A DNA stretch of 64,000 nucleotides, taken from positions 496,001-560,000 of the forward strand of contig NZ_JAHZTD010000002.1 in NCBI RefSeq assembly GCF_019599275.1. The letters run 5' to 3'. Positions within the stretch are counted from its first letter, which is position 1. Each line of letters opens with the position of its first letter. The position numbers and the translations under genes were made by a program. The DNA is from Hymenobacter sp. HSC-4F20. Lineage in GTDB: Bacteria; Bacteroidota; Bacteroidia; Cytophagales; Hymenobacteraceae. Shown here in pieces: positions 53,742 to 63,757 of this stretch. The notes beneath the pieces are model-generated. The model did not search any database. It had not been told where the DNA came from and saw nothing but the letters and a program-made list of their open reading frames with translations.

Positions 53742-53776
53742 CTCTAGTTTCCTCACTCCCCTCGGAATGACAATTC
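53742..53776 (-). repeat. REP-like element, TCATTCCGAG type
   Basis: On the - strand the sequence reads TGTCATTCCGAGGGGAGTGA then GGAAACTAGAG. This resembles the widespread bacterial intergenic repeat family with a TCATTCCGAG core. A short inverted match GATGG/CCATC is next to it at 53702-53731. Copies elsewhere cannot be checked here. Confidence 0.3.
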
Positions 53777-53919
53777 AGCCAGCTCAAAATGCCGCTGCCA
53801 GCCACCGCCCAGGCCATGCAGTCTCCTGGGGCAGCTACTGGCAGCCGCTATGTTCGGCGGTAACTGGGTCCGGCTCCGGGCGCTACCGGCCGGCTCCTGC
53901 TTTCCGCATTTTTGTTCCG

Positions 53920-53927
53920 TACTTTTG
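53920..53927 (+). promoter_or_regulatory. Putative -7 promoter element TACTTTTG
   Basis: Exact TAnnTTTG match 84 bases before the ATG of the Hsp70-like gene; no good -33 element at the usual distance. Confidence 0.35.
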
Positions 53928-54011
53928 TGCCTTTCCGGGCGCGAGCCGGTTACATAGGTCGCACCCCACGTTTTCGAACTTCTCGGCGCGCTGCGGCGCG
54001 CCTTCTCGCGT

Positions 54012-55871
54012 ATGGCCAAAGTTGCAATCAACCTTTCCACTGGAAGTATTCAGCAGGAAGAAATTATCGTCGGTATTGACCTGGGCACCACCAACTCGCT
54101 GGTAGCTTACATCCACCCCGACGGCCGCCGGCCCGTCGCCATCAACGACCAGGGACGCGGCACCATTGTGCCCTCCGTAGTGCACTTTCCCGGCGGGGGC
54201 GAGGCCCCTATTGTTGGGACGGATGCCAAGGACTACCTGCTCACTGACCCGCAGAACACTATTTACTCGGTGAAGCGCCTGCTGGGCAAGTCGTACCAGG
54301 ATTTGGGCCAGCACGCCCAGGACCTGGGCTACAAAGTAATTGACGACAACTCCGAAGGTCTGGTGAAAATCCGGGTGGGCGAGAAGTTCTACTCGCCCAT
54401 TGAGCTATCGGCCGAGATTCTGAAGGAATTGCGTATACGCGCCGAGCACGCCCTGAAAACGCCCGTGAACAAGGCCGTTATTACGGTACCGGCCTACTTC
54501 AACGACTCCCAGCGCCAGGCCACCCGCGACGCCGGCCGTCTGGCCGGCCTGGAGGTGCTGCGCATTGTAAACGAGCCCACTGCTGCGGCCCTGGCCTATG
54601 GAATTGGCCTCTCGCCCGACGAGGAAAAGACGGTGGCCGTGTACGATTTGGGTGGCGGCACCTTCGACGTGAGCATTCTGCGGATTCAGCAGGGTATTTT
54701 TGAGGTACTCAGCACCAACGGCGACACCTACCTGGGTGGCGACGACCTGGACCGGACCATTTATGAGTACTGGACGGGGCAATATCAGCTGGCGACCGTA
54801 CTGTTTCAAAACCCGGCCGCCCAGCAGCAGCTGCGCCTGCTGGCCGAGGAAGCCAAGCGCCACCTCAGCACCCACGAGTCCTTTGCCGCCGACTTCGCCG
54901 GTACCACCCTACCCCTAACCAAAGCTACCTTCAACGAGCTGATTCAGCCCCTGGTGGAGCGGACCATTGCTTCCTGCCGCCAGGCCCTGGCCGATGCCAA
55001 GCTGACGCCCGCCGACCTAAATGCGGTGTTGCTGGTGGGCGGCTCTACCCGGGTGCCACTGGTGTACGAATCGGTGTCAGCTTTCTTTCAGCAGCCAGCC
55101 AACAATTCACTTAACCCCGATGAGGTAGTAGCCCTGGGTGCCGCCATCCAGGCCGATATTTTGGGGGGCAACCGCCGCGACGTACTTCTGCTGGACGTAA
55201 CGCCCCTGACGCTGGGCATTGAAACCCTGGGCGGGCTTATGGACCCCATCATTCCGCGTAACTCCAAAATCCCGACCAAGGCCGGGCGCCAGTACACTAC
55301 CTCCGTGGATGGGCAGGTAAACCTGAAGATTTCCGTGTATCAGGGCGAGCGGGACTTGGTGCAGGAAAACCGCAAGCTAGCCGAATTTGACCTGCGCGGC
55401 ATTCCCGCCATGCCCGCCGGTCTGCCTAAAGTCGATGTCAACTTTATTCTGAACGCCGACGGGATTCTGAAAGTGGAAGCCATTGAGTTGCGCTCTAACA
55501 CCCGGCAGGCCGTTGAAATTAAGCCCCAGTACGGCCTGACCGACGCGCAGGTGGAGCAAATGCTTCTGGACTCGCTTACCCACGCCCGCGAAGACGTAGC
55601 AGCCCGCATGGTGATTGAAGCCCGTACCGTAGCCGAGCAAATGCTGTATCAGGTGGAGCGGTTCGTGGCGAAAAACGGCCAGCATCTTACCGAGGCCGAA
55701 ATCAGCCAGACCACCACCGGCGTAGGCGAGTTGAAAGCAGCCCTGACCACCCAGGACAAAGACACCATTCTGAAAGCCGTAGATGAGCTGGAAGAGCTGA
55801 CCCGACCTTTTGCTGAGCGGGTGATGAACATTTCCATCAATCAGGCCATGGCCGGTAAGAAAATAGAGTAG
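54012..55871 (+). CDS. hscA: Hsp70-family chaperone, HscA-like
   Basis: 619 residues. ATPase domain: [82 protein letters not shown]. Substrate-binding domain ends with the lid helices ([20 protein letters not shown]). An N-terminal extension ([16 protein letters not shown]) and the slightly short length match the HscA subgroup that hands Fe-S clusters from IscU, and the TYLGGDDLD motif too. No hscB or isc genes are nearby, so the assignment is by sequence pattern; a DnaK paralogue is the alternative. ATG start at 54012. Confidence 0.72.
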   Translation: MAKVAINLSTGSIQQEEIIVGIDLGTTNSLVAYIHPDGRRPVAINDQGRGTIVPSVVHFPGGGEAPIVGTDAKDYLLTDPQNTIYSVKRLLGKSYQDLGQHAQDLGYKVIDDNSEGLVKIRVGEKFYSPIELSAEILKELRIRAEHALKTPVNKAVITVPAYFNDSQRQATRDAGRLAGLEVLRIVNEPTAAALAYGIGLSPDEEKTVAVYDLGGGTFDVSILRIQQGIFEVLSTNGDTYLGGDDLDRTIYEYWTGQYQLATVLFQNPAAQQQLRLLAEEAKRHLSTHESFAADFAGTTLPLTKATFNELIQPLVERTIASCRQALADAKLTPADLNAVLLVGGSTRVPLVYESVSAFFQQPANNSLNPDEVVALGAAIQADILGGNRRDVLLLDVTPLTLGIETLGGLMDPIIPRNSKIPTKAGRQYTTSVDGQVNLKISVYQGERDLVQENRKLAEFDLRGIPAMPAGLPKVDVNFILNADGILKVEAIELRSNTRQAVEIKPQYGLTDAQVEQMLLDSLTHAREDVAARMVIEARTVAEQMLYQVERFVAKNGQHLTEAEISQTTTGVGELKAALTTQDKDTILKAVDELEELTRPFAERVMNISINQAMAGKKIE

Positions 55872-55932
55872 CCCTAAGAATACCCTACCTACCCTTGCAA
55901 GGCCCAACTTTCCCAGCGGTTCCTGTTACCAC

Positions 55933-55963
55933 ATCCCCTACTGCTAAGCAGTGGGGGATTTTT
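55933..55963 (+). terminator. Terminator of hscA
   Basis: A 12-bp stem (ATCCCCTACTGC / GCAGTGGGGGAT, one G-T pair) with a 3-base loop and TTTTT tail, 62 bases past the stop. Confidence 0.85.
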
Positions 55964-56083
55964 GCATATTTACAGCCCTGAAATGCACTTCGCTACCCTG
56001 CCGGAAAGTATTAAAGAGCACAAAAAATGTTTCACCTTTCTCTGCTCCTCAGCAACAAGTAGTAAACGGCACAAAATAACGCT

Positions 56084-57292
56084 GTGAATCCGCATCTTGC
56101 TCGCCTGTATTCTCTTGCTCAACAACCCAGTCGCCGCATTATTGGCCTGATGTCAGGTACTTCGCTGGACGGGTTGGATGTGGCCTTGTGCCGGCTGCAT
56201 GGCCACGGGGCTGGCACGCACCTAGAGTTGGAGCAGTTCACTACCGTACCCTACTCGGAGCAGGTACGCCAGCGCATCCGGCAAGTATTTGCCCAGGAGC
56301 AGGTAAGCCTGGAGTACCTGACGCTGCTGCACGCTTGGCTGGCCGAAGAACACGCTGCTATGGTACTGGCCTGCCTGCAACAGTGGCAACTTTCCCCGAC
56401 TGCCATTGATTTACTCGCCAGTCACGGCCAAACGGTGTTTCATGCCCCCTGGCATCAGCACCAGCACCCAGAGTTTGCCCTGAACGCTACGCTGCAACTC
56501 GGCGACGGGGACCACCTAGCCGTGCGCACCGGCATTATCACCCTCAGCGACTTTCGGCAGAAGCACGTGGCGGCGGGCGGCGAAGGAGCCCCGCTAGCCG
56601 CTTACGGCGACTATCTGCTGCTGAGCAGTCCGATGGAAGAGCGGTTGCTGCTCAACGTGGGCGGCATTGCCAACTTCACTTACCTCCCCCGCGCCGGGGA
56701 AGCCGCCAGTGCAGCTTTCAGCACTGACACCGGACCCGGCAATACCCTGCTGGACGCTACCATTCGGGCCTGGCGGCCAGACCTAGCCTACGACGAAGAT
56801 GGCCGTTTAGCCGCGGCGGGGCGCGTGCAGGAAAATCTGTTGCAGGAGCTACTCGCCCACCCGTTCTTCGCAGCTCCCTTGCCTAAAACTACTGGCCCCG
56901 AGCTTTTTAGCCCAGCTTACGTGCGACAGGCCCAGGAGCGCAGCGCCACGCTTGAAATCGGCCTGGAGAATCTGCTGGCTACCCTGACTGAGTTCAGCGC
57001 CGCTGGAGTAGCCCGGTCGGTTACGCAGGCATTTGGTCCGCGGCCTACGCTGGCCGTGTACACCAGCGGTGGCGGCGCGCACAACCCAGTGCTACAGGCG
57101 GCCTTGCAGCGGCAGTTGCCGGGCTGCCACTTCGCCACCACGGCTGCCCTGGGCATGCTTCCCGACGCCAAAGAAGCCATTTTGTTTGCCGTGCTAGCCA
57201 ACGAGGCCGTAGCCGGCCAGCCCGTAAGCATTGGGGCCGGCCGGCAGCGGGTCCCGGCCGTGAGCATGGGCAAAATCTCGTTGCCCGGTTAA
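56084..57292 (+). CDS. anmK: Anhydro-N-acetylmuramic acid kinase
   Basis: 402 residues with a GTG start at 56084. Phosphorylates 1,6-anhydro-MurNAc to MurNAc-6-P during cell-wall recycling. Family pattern: RRIIGLMSGTSLDGLDVALC, LLASHGQTVFHAPW, LAAYGDYLLLSSPMEERLLL, NVGGIANFTYLP, DTGPGNTLLDATI, and a C-terminal VYTSGGGAHNPVLQAALQRQ. The ASKHA fold is complete. No amgK or mupP is nearby; it is the AnmK branch rather than the AmgK route. Confidence 0.93.
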   Translation: MNPHLARLYSLAQQPSRRIIGLMSGTSLDGLDVALCRLHGHGAGTHLELEQFTTVPYSEQVRQRIRQVFAQEQVSLEYLTLLHAWLAEEHAAMVLACLQQWQLSPTAIDLLASHGQTVFHAPWHQHQHPEFALNATLQLGDGDHLAVRTGIITLSDFRQKHVAAGGEGAPLAAYGDYLLLSSPMEERLLLNVGGIANFTYLPRAGEAASAAFSTDTGPGNTLLDATIRAWRPDLAYDEDGRLAAAGRVQENLLQELLAHPFFAAPLPKTTGPELFSPAYVRQAQERSATLEIGLENLLATLTEFSAAGVARSVTQAFGPRPTLAVYTSGGGAHNPVLQAALQRQLPGCHFATTAALGMLPDAKEAILFAVLANEAVAGQPVSIGAGRQRVPAVSMGKISLPG

Positions 57293-57338
57293 ATAGGGGC
57301 TACCGCTAGGACCCTGCTCTTCCTGTGGTAGGCGCTCA

Positions 57339-57372
57339 GGCTACTTATCGGCTACTTATCATCGGCTACTTG
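57339..57372. repeat. Short direct repeats near anmK stop
   Basis: GGCTACTTATC at 57339-57349 and 57350-57360 in tandem, and a related GGCTACTTG at 57364-57372. Small slipped-strand repeat between convergent genes; the last copy overlaps the stop codon of the following gene. Confidence 0.6.
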
Positions 57373-57818
57373 ACGGGACCAGACAAGGGAATGAGCCCGA
57401 AGCCCTGCACTTGCCGGGCCGTAGAGTCGCGGAAGGTAACATCAAGCTGGAAGCGCGGACGGGGCCCCAGCGTGTCGGCCCGGAAGGAAAAGCCCACGAA
57501 CGGCTCGGGTGTTTCGGAGCCGCGTAGCCGGTAGCCCAGCTTGTACAAGCTGATAGCCTTGCCGTAGCGCCCAGCCTGGGCCTGAAAGGGCTGCAAAGCA
57601 ACCTGAAACTGCTGTTTGGATAGGTGCTGGCGCACCTCGGGCGCCAACCACCCATAAGCTGTTTCCCACTCGCCGCCCACTACGGCTAGCAGGAACCGCC
57701 GCGCGACCTGCACCTGGGAGGGAGCTGCCTGGGCTGTAGCGGCCCGGCCCGAAAAACATAGTACCCCGGCCAGCAGCCCCCAAGCTCCCAGCAGCCACCC
57801 TACTCGACTTTTCTTCAT
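57366..57818 (-). CDS. Small secreted protein of unknown function
   Basis: 150 residues. Signal peptide (LLGAWGLLAGVLCFSGRAAT). The mature part (about 40-140) is a small alpha/beta fold with NTF2-like rhythm: VQVARRFLLAVVGGEWETAY, GWLAPEVRQHLSKQQFQVAL, and FQLDVTFRDSTARQV. That pattern occurs in DUF3887/4019-like proteins; the assignment is tentative. It is a predicted periplasmic protein. ATG start at 57818; 36 bp from the DivIC-like gene end on the same strand. Confidence 0.6.
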   Translation of the reverse strand: MKKSRVGWLLGAWGLLAGVLCFSGRAATAQAAPSQVQVARRFLLAVVGGEWETAYGWLAPEVRQHLSKQQFQVALQPFQAQAGRYGKAISLYKLGYRLRGSETPEPFVGFSFRADTLGPRPRFQLDVTFRDSTARQVQGFGLIPLSGPVK

Positions 57819-57854
57819 GGTTGCTCGCAGGCAAGTACCGGGCCACAGGCCTTC

Positions 57855-58175
57855 CTATTCTTCCTCTTTCGCCTGGGGTACTAACACGAATACATCTTCG
57901 CCGGGGCGCTTCATGATGTACTTCTCGCGGGCAAATTTTTCCAGCAACTCCGGGCTGCTGAGCAGCTCGGCGCGGTCTTTTTTCACTTTGTCTATTTCCC
58001 GCAGGTAGTACTCCTTGTCGTTCTGTAGCTCCTGCCACTTAGCGTACATATCGTACTGTTTCATGAAGTCGTTGGCATCGAAGAGGAACATCCACACCAA
58101 AAAGCTCAAGCCCGCCAGAAAATAAAAGCTGCGGAGAAAGCGCGGCACCCGGTCGAGAATATCAGAAAAGCGCAT
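57855..58175 (-). CDS. FtsB/DivIC-like septum protein
   Basis: 106 residues. One transmembrane helix (FYFLAGLSFLVWMFLFDANDF) and a coiled coil (QYDMYAKWQELQNDKEYYLR, EIDKVKKDRAELL) with the end EKFAREKYIMKRPGEDVFVL, the FARE-Y-M pattern of the FtsB/DivIC family. Stabilises the FtsQ-FtsL subcomplex of the divisome at the inner membrane. In many bacteria it lies after eno, here it is about 4 kb from eno with a large gene in between. Confidence 0.85.
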   Translation of the reverse strand: MRFSDILDRVPRFLRSFYFLAGLSFLVWMFLFDANDFMKQYDMYAKWQELQNDKEYYLREIDKVKKDRAELLSSPELLEKFAREKYIMKRPGEDVFVLVPQAKEEE

Positions 58176-58234
58176 ACCTCAAATATACTGAACAAACTCC
58201 TACCCTTACGCTCTACCGGAAGGTCCCTAAGCAA

Positions 58235-58265
58235 AACGCCCACCCGATGATAACGGGTGGGCGTT
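58235..58265 (-). terminator. Terminator of the CUB/CARDB protein gene
   Basis: 12-bp perfect inverted repeat (AACGCCCACCCG / CGGGTGGGCGTT) with a 7-base loop; the left end AAAAC supplies a U-tract for the - strand, 38 bases past the stop. Confidence 0.8.
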
Positions 58266-58302
58266 CTTAGCTAACGGTCTAGGTCAGCCCAGGGCTGCCG
58301 TA

Positions 58303-61300
58303 TTACTCAATCACCACGCGGCGGGTAGCGTGCAGGCCGGCCCCGCTAATGCGTAGCAAGTACACGCCCCGGCTCAGCGAGCGGGTATCGAAAGTTACTG
58401 GTGCCAGGGAGCCGGACAGAGTCACGTCGCGCCGGGCTACTTCCTGGCCGACGGAATTTACCAACGTGGCCTGAGCGGTTTTGCCATTCGGCGCACCCGT
58501 GAGCTTCACCCGCAACTGTGCCTCGGCGCCAACCGGGTTAGGATACACCTGCAAGGTGAAGCCCTGCAGTTGCTCGTCGCGGTTGCCTTGCACTACGGTT
58601 ACACTCAGCGCCACGGAGGCAACATTGTTGGTTTCCACAGCCTCGGTAACAGCGGCGGCGTGGTCGGCCACGAAGAGCACCTGATAGTTGCCCGCCGGTA
58701 CAGTGCCCGGAATCAGCACCAGCGCCAACGACGGCGTAGCGCTACCGGCCGCCATAGTGCCTGCGGCCGCCGTACCCAGCAACAGGTCGTTGCTGCTCAG
58801 AACATTATCGGAAGAGAGGTAGTAGCCGGTGGTGCTGGCAGCGGCCGCAGCCGAGCCCTGATTGGCCAACAGACAGCTGACACCCAGATTGTTACCCGCC
58901 ACAATGCTACTGGCTTGCAGAGCCGGCTGCAGAATTGTTAAGTCGGGCCGCGGAGACCCTATGCTCAGCACAGAGCTGGTTACGTTGTTGGTTTCGTTGG
59001 TTTCCGCTACCGCGTTTTGCGGGTCTACTACGTGCAGGACGTAGTACTGCCCAACCGCGGTGTTAGCGGGTATAGTAGCCGACAGGCCGCGGGTGGCACT
59101 CTGGCCCCCACTGATAGCTACCCCGCCCGTAGACCCCAGCGACACGTCATTGGAGCTGAACGCGTTGTCCGTAGACAGGTAGTATCCCACTGCGCTGCTG
59201 CCCGCGGTGCCGGTACCCGTGTTACTTACTAGAGTGCTCAGCACCACCGTACCACCCGCGGTAGCAGCAGTTGGCGTTGCGCTCGGCTGCGAGGGTACCA
59301 AGTCAACCGGCCCGGTAGTGCCGCCCACGCACGAAATGGCGGCCTCGAAGCCATCCGTAGTATAGCTACCGTCGCTGTAGAAAGACAGGGTCAGAGCGCC
59401 GGTAGGGTTGATAGCAGTGTTAGAGGCGATAACCGTACCGGGGTAGCTATTGTAGTAGCCCAGAACCGGGGAACTGGTGTTCGGTCCATCGTAGATAATA
59501 AGCCGGTCGCAGCAGGTTTCTACGTTGAGGTAGCTAAATGCCAGCTGCACGCGCCCGCCTACGGTCCCAGGGTTGATGGTCAGCGTCCCGTTGGAGTAGT
59601 CGGCGTAGTTGCCAGTGCCGCCGTTGTCGTACACGGTACCGCTGCAGGTAGTAACGGTATTGCTTCCTGATTGTGGGACCAGAATGCCGTTGAAAGGTGC
59701 CGTTACCGTCAGGGTAGTGGCCGCTACGTTGTTGGTTTCGTTGGTTTCCGCCACTGCGTTTTGGTGGTCAGCCACGAACAGCACGTAGTAGGTACCAGCG
59801 GTGGTAGCCGACGGAACAGTAATCAGGGCAGAGCGGTTGCCGTAGTCATTGGCCGACAGATATCCTCCAATGGAGGAGCCCAGCAGCACATCATTCGTGC
59901 TCAGGGTGGCATCCGTCGAGAGGTAAAAGCCTACGCTGCTGCTAGCCGCGGCCGTTGTACCCTGGTTGGTAATATTGGAGTAGGCGGAGAGAGAGGAGTT
60001 AGGCGCCGCGACGAGGCGCGACAAGGAGTTTTGGCTTACTACCAAATCGACGCCGGCCTGCACTACCCGCAACTGAACCGAGGCCACATTATTGGTTTCA
60101 TTGGTTTCCGACACCTGATCCAGGTAGTCGGCCGCGAACAGCACGTAGTAAGTTCCCACGGCCGTACCATTGGGCACCGTCAGGGAAGCATAGCGGCTGC
60201 CGGAAGTAGTACCGCTCAAGTTGCCGCCGGGCGAATTGCCCAGCAGTACGTCACTGGCATCCAGTACGGTGTTGGTAGATAGGTAGTAGCCCACCGTAGA
60301 CGAGGCTGCCGGTGCATTTCCGGTGTTGGAGATATAGCTGCTAGCCGTAAAGGTGTTACCCGTGGCGGCGCTGCTCACGTTCAGGTAAGGCTGCTGAATA
60401 CTTAGGTCGATGGTAGGCAACACCACCTGCAAGGCAACGGCGCGCACGTTGTTGGCCTCGTTGGTTTCCGACACTGTATTCTGGTAATCGGCCACAAACA
60501 GCACGTAGTAGGTGCCCGAGGTTAGCGGACTAGGCAGGGTAAAAGAGCCGTAGGTGTAGTAGCTCTGAGCTTCGTTCAGGCTGGGAATCTGGTTGGTTGT
60601 GAGCTGCACATCGTTGGCGCTGAACGTTGCATCCGTCGACAGATATACGCCCTGACCCGAAACCGGCGCAGCCGTATTGCCCTGGTTATATACGTACGAG
60701 CTATAGTTGATAAAAGAGCCGGCCAGGGCAGTGGTCTGGCTTAGCTGAGCTTGCGAAACGGTCAGGTCCAGGCTCGGAGGTACCACCGACAGGGCCACGG
60801 CCGTCACGTTGTTAGTTTCGTTGCTTTCCGCGACAATACTCTGGTAATCGGCAACAAACAAGATGTAGTAGTTGCCCGGGTTCGTATTGGCAGGCAGATT
60901 AGTGGATATACTACGGTAGTCGGAGTACCCAGCGGTCAGCTGCCCCCCGAAGGCCGAAGTCAGCAGCTGGTCAGAGGCATCCAGGGTGCTATTGCTGGAC
61001 AGATAGAACCCAACGCTGCTGTTAAGGGCCGTAGAGTTTCCCTGGTTGCGGATAGAGCAGGAAAGCCGCAACACGCTGCTGGGCGTAGTGGTGGTAGTGC
61101 CCACGGAAGGCTGCTGAATTAGCAGGTCAATTGAGGGCGGCAGGATGTTCAGCGACACGGCGGCCAGGTTGTTGGCCTCGTTGGTTTCCGACACTGTATT
61201 CTGGTAATCGGCCACGAACAGCACGTAGTAGGTGCCGGGAGCGGTAGTGCTGGGCAAGGTCGCCGACGCTGCCCGGTACCCACTCTGGCTGGCTCCCAGT

Positions 61301-61962
61301 TGTCCGCCCGGAGAGCTGGTCAGCAGCAAGTCGGCGGCGTCCAGCGTAGCGTTGGTGGAAAGATAATAGCCTACCGTGCTGCTGGAAGCCACTGCTGCGG
61401 CTAGGTTATACACCGCGCAGCTGAGCTGCAAATTCCCTCCCGCTACCGCCGCCAAAGGCTGCACCGACGCCGATTGAACTGCCAAGTCAGCCTGCGGAAC
61501 GCTGGTCACGCAGGATACGTCGGCGGCAAATCCGCTGTACTGCCCGGAACCGTCGCTGGTGAAGCGCACGGTTAGGGAGCCGTTGCTGGAAGTAGCATAC
61601 ACGGTGCCAGGGTTGTAATCATAGGTCCCGATAACGGGCGAGGCCGTGGTAGGCCCGTCGTAAATCGTGAGCCGGTCGTAGCTGGTTTCCAGCGAGAGGT
61701 AGGAAAAGCTCAGCTGGATTTTGTTTCCCGCTATGCCCGGTGTCAGGGTCACGGTACCATTGGCATAGGCCGAGTATGCGCCGTTGGCTCCCCCGTCGTC
61801 GTACAGCGTGCCGCTACACGTAGTAAACGTAGCGGCGCCGTTAGCTGGCATTATGTAGGTCTGAGCTGCTGCTGCCTGGGTCCACCACAGCAGTATCAGG
61901 GTAAGCAGAGCACCGGGCCGGCAACGCAGGCGTTGTCGGAAAAAAGAATAGAGTTGTTGCAT
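58303..61962 (-). CDS. Large surface protein: CUB, CARDB repeats, T9SS tail
   Basis: 1219 residues. Signal peptide (LLTLILLWWTQAAAAQ). Domain order: CUB-like domain (about 35-150, YDRLTIYDGPT), five CARDB-type beta-sandwich repeats (about 155-750), a second CUB-like domain (about 755-880, CDRLIIYDGPN), two more CARDB repeats (about 885-1125), and a C-terminal T9SS sorting domain (LQVYPNPVGAEAQL ... GVYLLRISGAGLHATRRVVI). Each CARDB repeat ends with a YYVLFVADYQNTVSETNEA-like strand and its start has DL-Q-P. Surface-exposed adhesin or matrix protein is likely. The five-repeat part shows exact 360-bp DNA periodicity. Confidence 0.9.
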   Translation of the reverse strand: MQQLYSFFRQRLRCRPGALLTLILLWWTQAAAAQTYIMPANGAATFTTCSGTLYDDGGANGAYSAYANGTVTLTPGIAGNKIQLSFSYLSLETSYDRLTIYDGPTTASPVIGTYDYNPGTVYATSSNGSLTVRFTSDGSGQYSGFAADVSCVTSVPQADLAVQSASVQPLAAVAGGNLQLSCAVYNLAAAVASSSTVGYYLSTNATLDAADLLLTSSPGGQLGASQSGYRAASATLPSTTAPGTYYVLFVADYQNTVSETNEANNLAAVSLNILPPSIDLLIQQPSVGTTTTTPSSVLRLSCSIRNQGNSTALNSSVGFYLSSNSTLDASDQLLTSAFGGQLTAGYSDYRSISTNLPANTNPGNYYILFVADYQSIVAESNETNNVTAVALSVVPPSLDLTVSQAQLSQTTALAGSFINYSSYVYNQGNTAAPVSGQGVYLSTDATFSANDVQLTTNQIPSLNEAQSYYTYGSFTLPSPLTSGTYYVLFVADYQNTVSETNEANNVRAVALQVVLPTIDLSIQQPYLNVSSAATGNTFTASSYISNTGNAPAASSTVGYYLSTNTVLDASDVLLGNSPGGNLSGTTSGSRYASLTVPNGTAVGTYYVLFAADYLDQVSETNETNNVASVQLRVVQAGVDLVVSQNSLSRLVAAPNSSLSAYSNITNQGTTAAASSSVGFYLSTDATLSTNDVLLGSSIGGYLSANDYGNRSALITVPSATTAGTYYVLFVADHQNAVAETNETNNVAATTLTVTAPFNGILVPQSGSNTVTTCSGTVYDNGGTGNYADYSNGTLTINPGTVGGRVQLAFSYLNVETCCDRLIIYDGPNTSSPVLGYYNSYPGTVIASNTAINPTGALTLSFYSDGSYTTDGFEAAISCVGGTTGPVDLVPSQPSATPTAATAGGTVVLSTLVSNTGTGTAGSSAVGYYLSTDNAFSSNDVSLGSTGGVAISGGQSATRGLSATIPANTAVGQYYVLHVVDPQNAVAETNETNNVTSSVLSIGSPRPDLTILQPALQASSIVAGNNLGVSCLLANQGSAAAAASTTGYYLSSDNVLSSNDLLLGTAAAGTMAAGSATPSLALVLIPGTVPAGNYQVLFVADHAAAVTEAVETNNVASVALSVTVVQGNRDEQLQGFTLQVYPNPVGAEAQLRVKLTGAPNGKTAQATLVNSVGQEVARRDVTLSGSLAPVTFDTRSLSRGVYLLRISGAGLHATRRVVIE
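58620..61470 (-). repeat. 360-bp internal repeats (CARDB) in the surface gene
   Basis: Homologous YYVLFVAD-coding positions fall at 59781, 60141, 60501, 60861 and 61221 (exact 360-bp spacing, 120 residues). A second block has equivalents at 58677 and 59037 (also 360), separated from the first by the inserted CUB-like domain. Repeats differ in sequence but keep length, so indels have been selected against or copies were homogenised. Confidence 0.85.
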
Positions 61963-62344
61963 AGAGTGAGGAAATGAAAAAACAAAAGCCTGCTCGGGCT
62001 CATCCTAAGGAATGAAACCGGCAGGCAAGGATGATTAAGTAACTGGCAGGTGCGGGGCCTTCCCCAGGATTTGTAACTGAAGCCTCATATGTTCACGCCG
62101 CGCGGGCGTGCCGGAAACACTACAGATTAGGATAAAAACAAGGTAACAGATGCATAAGGTAGCGTTGCCACGGACGCAGACCCGGCAAAAGCTGGCCGCA
62201 CCCCAGATTTACTCGCTTGTGCTTCCAACCAGGAAAACCGCAATTGGCAACCAGCAGCTGATATAGCCAGCCCAAATATAGAAGAAAGCCGCCGAATGCA
62301 AAGGCATCCGGCGGCTTTCTAAAATACTATCTGTCAGGCAGCAA
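61963..62344. other. Intergenic region between surface protein and enolase
   Basis: 382 bases without a gene. Holds the promoter region of the surface gene and, near the right end, the eno terminator. Nothing else recognised. Confidence 0.35.
62283..62320 (-). terminator. Terminator of eno
   Basis: 12-bp perfect inverted repeat (AGAAAGCCGCCG / CGGCGGCTTTCT) with inner ATGC/GCAT pairing, 24 bases past the eno stop codon. Confidence 0.85.
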
Positions 62345-63697
<1,353 letters not shown>

Positions 63698-63757
63698 TTA
63701 GCCCCGACCTTTCAGCCCCAGAATTTCGCTATTCCGCCTAGCTGCCCTCGCCCCTCC

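Larger units (their letters stand above)
53594..54011. other. Divergent intergenic region with REP-like element
   Basis: 418 bases between the L,D-transpeptidase-like lipoprotein and the Hsp70 gene. Contains the REP-like repeat at 53742-53776 and a -7 element candidate (53920-53927). No gene or RNA recognised. Confidence 0.35.

Noticed and set aside
58620..61470. CRISPR-like regular repeats
   Set aside because: The 360-bp periodicity is internal to an open reading frame and encodes CARDB domains.
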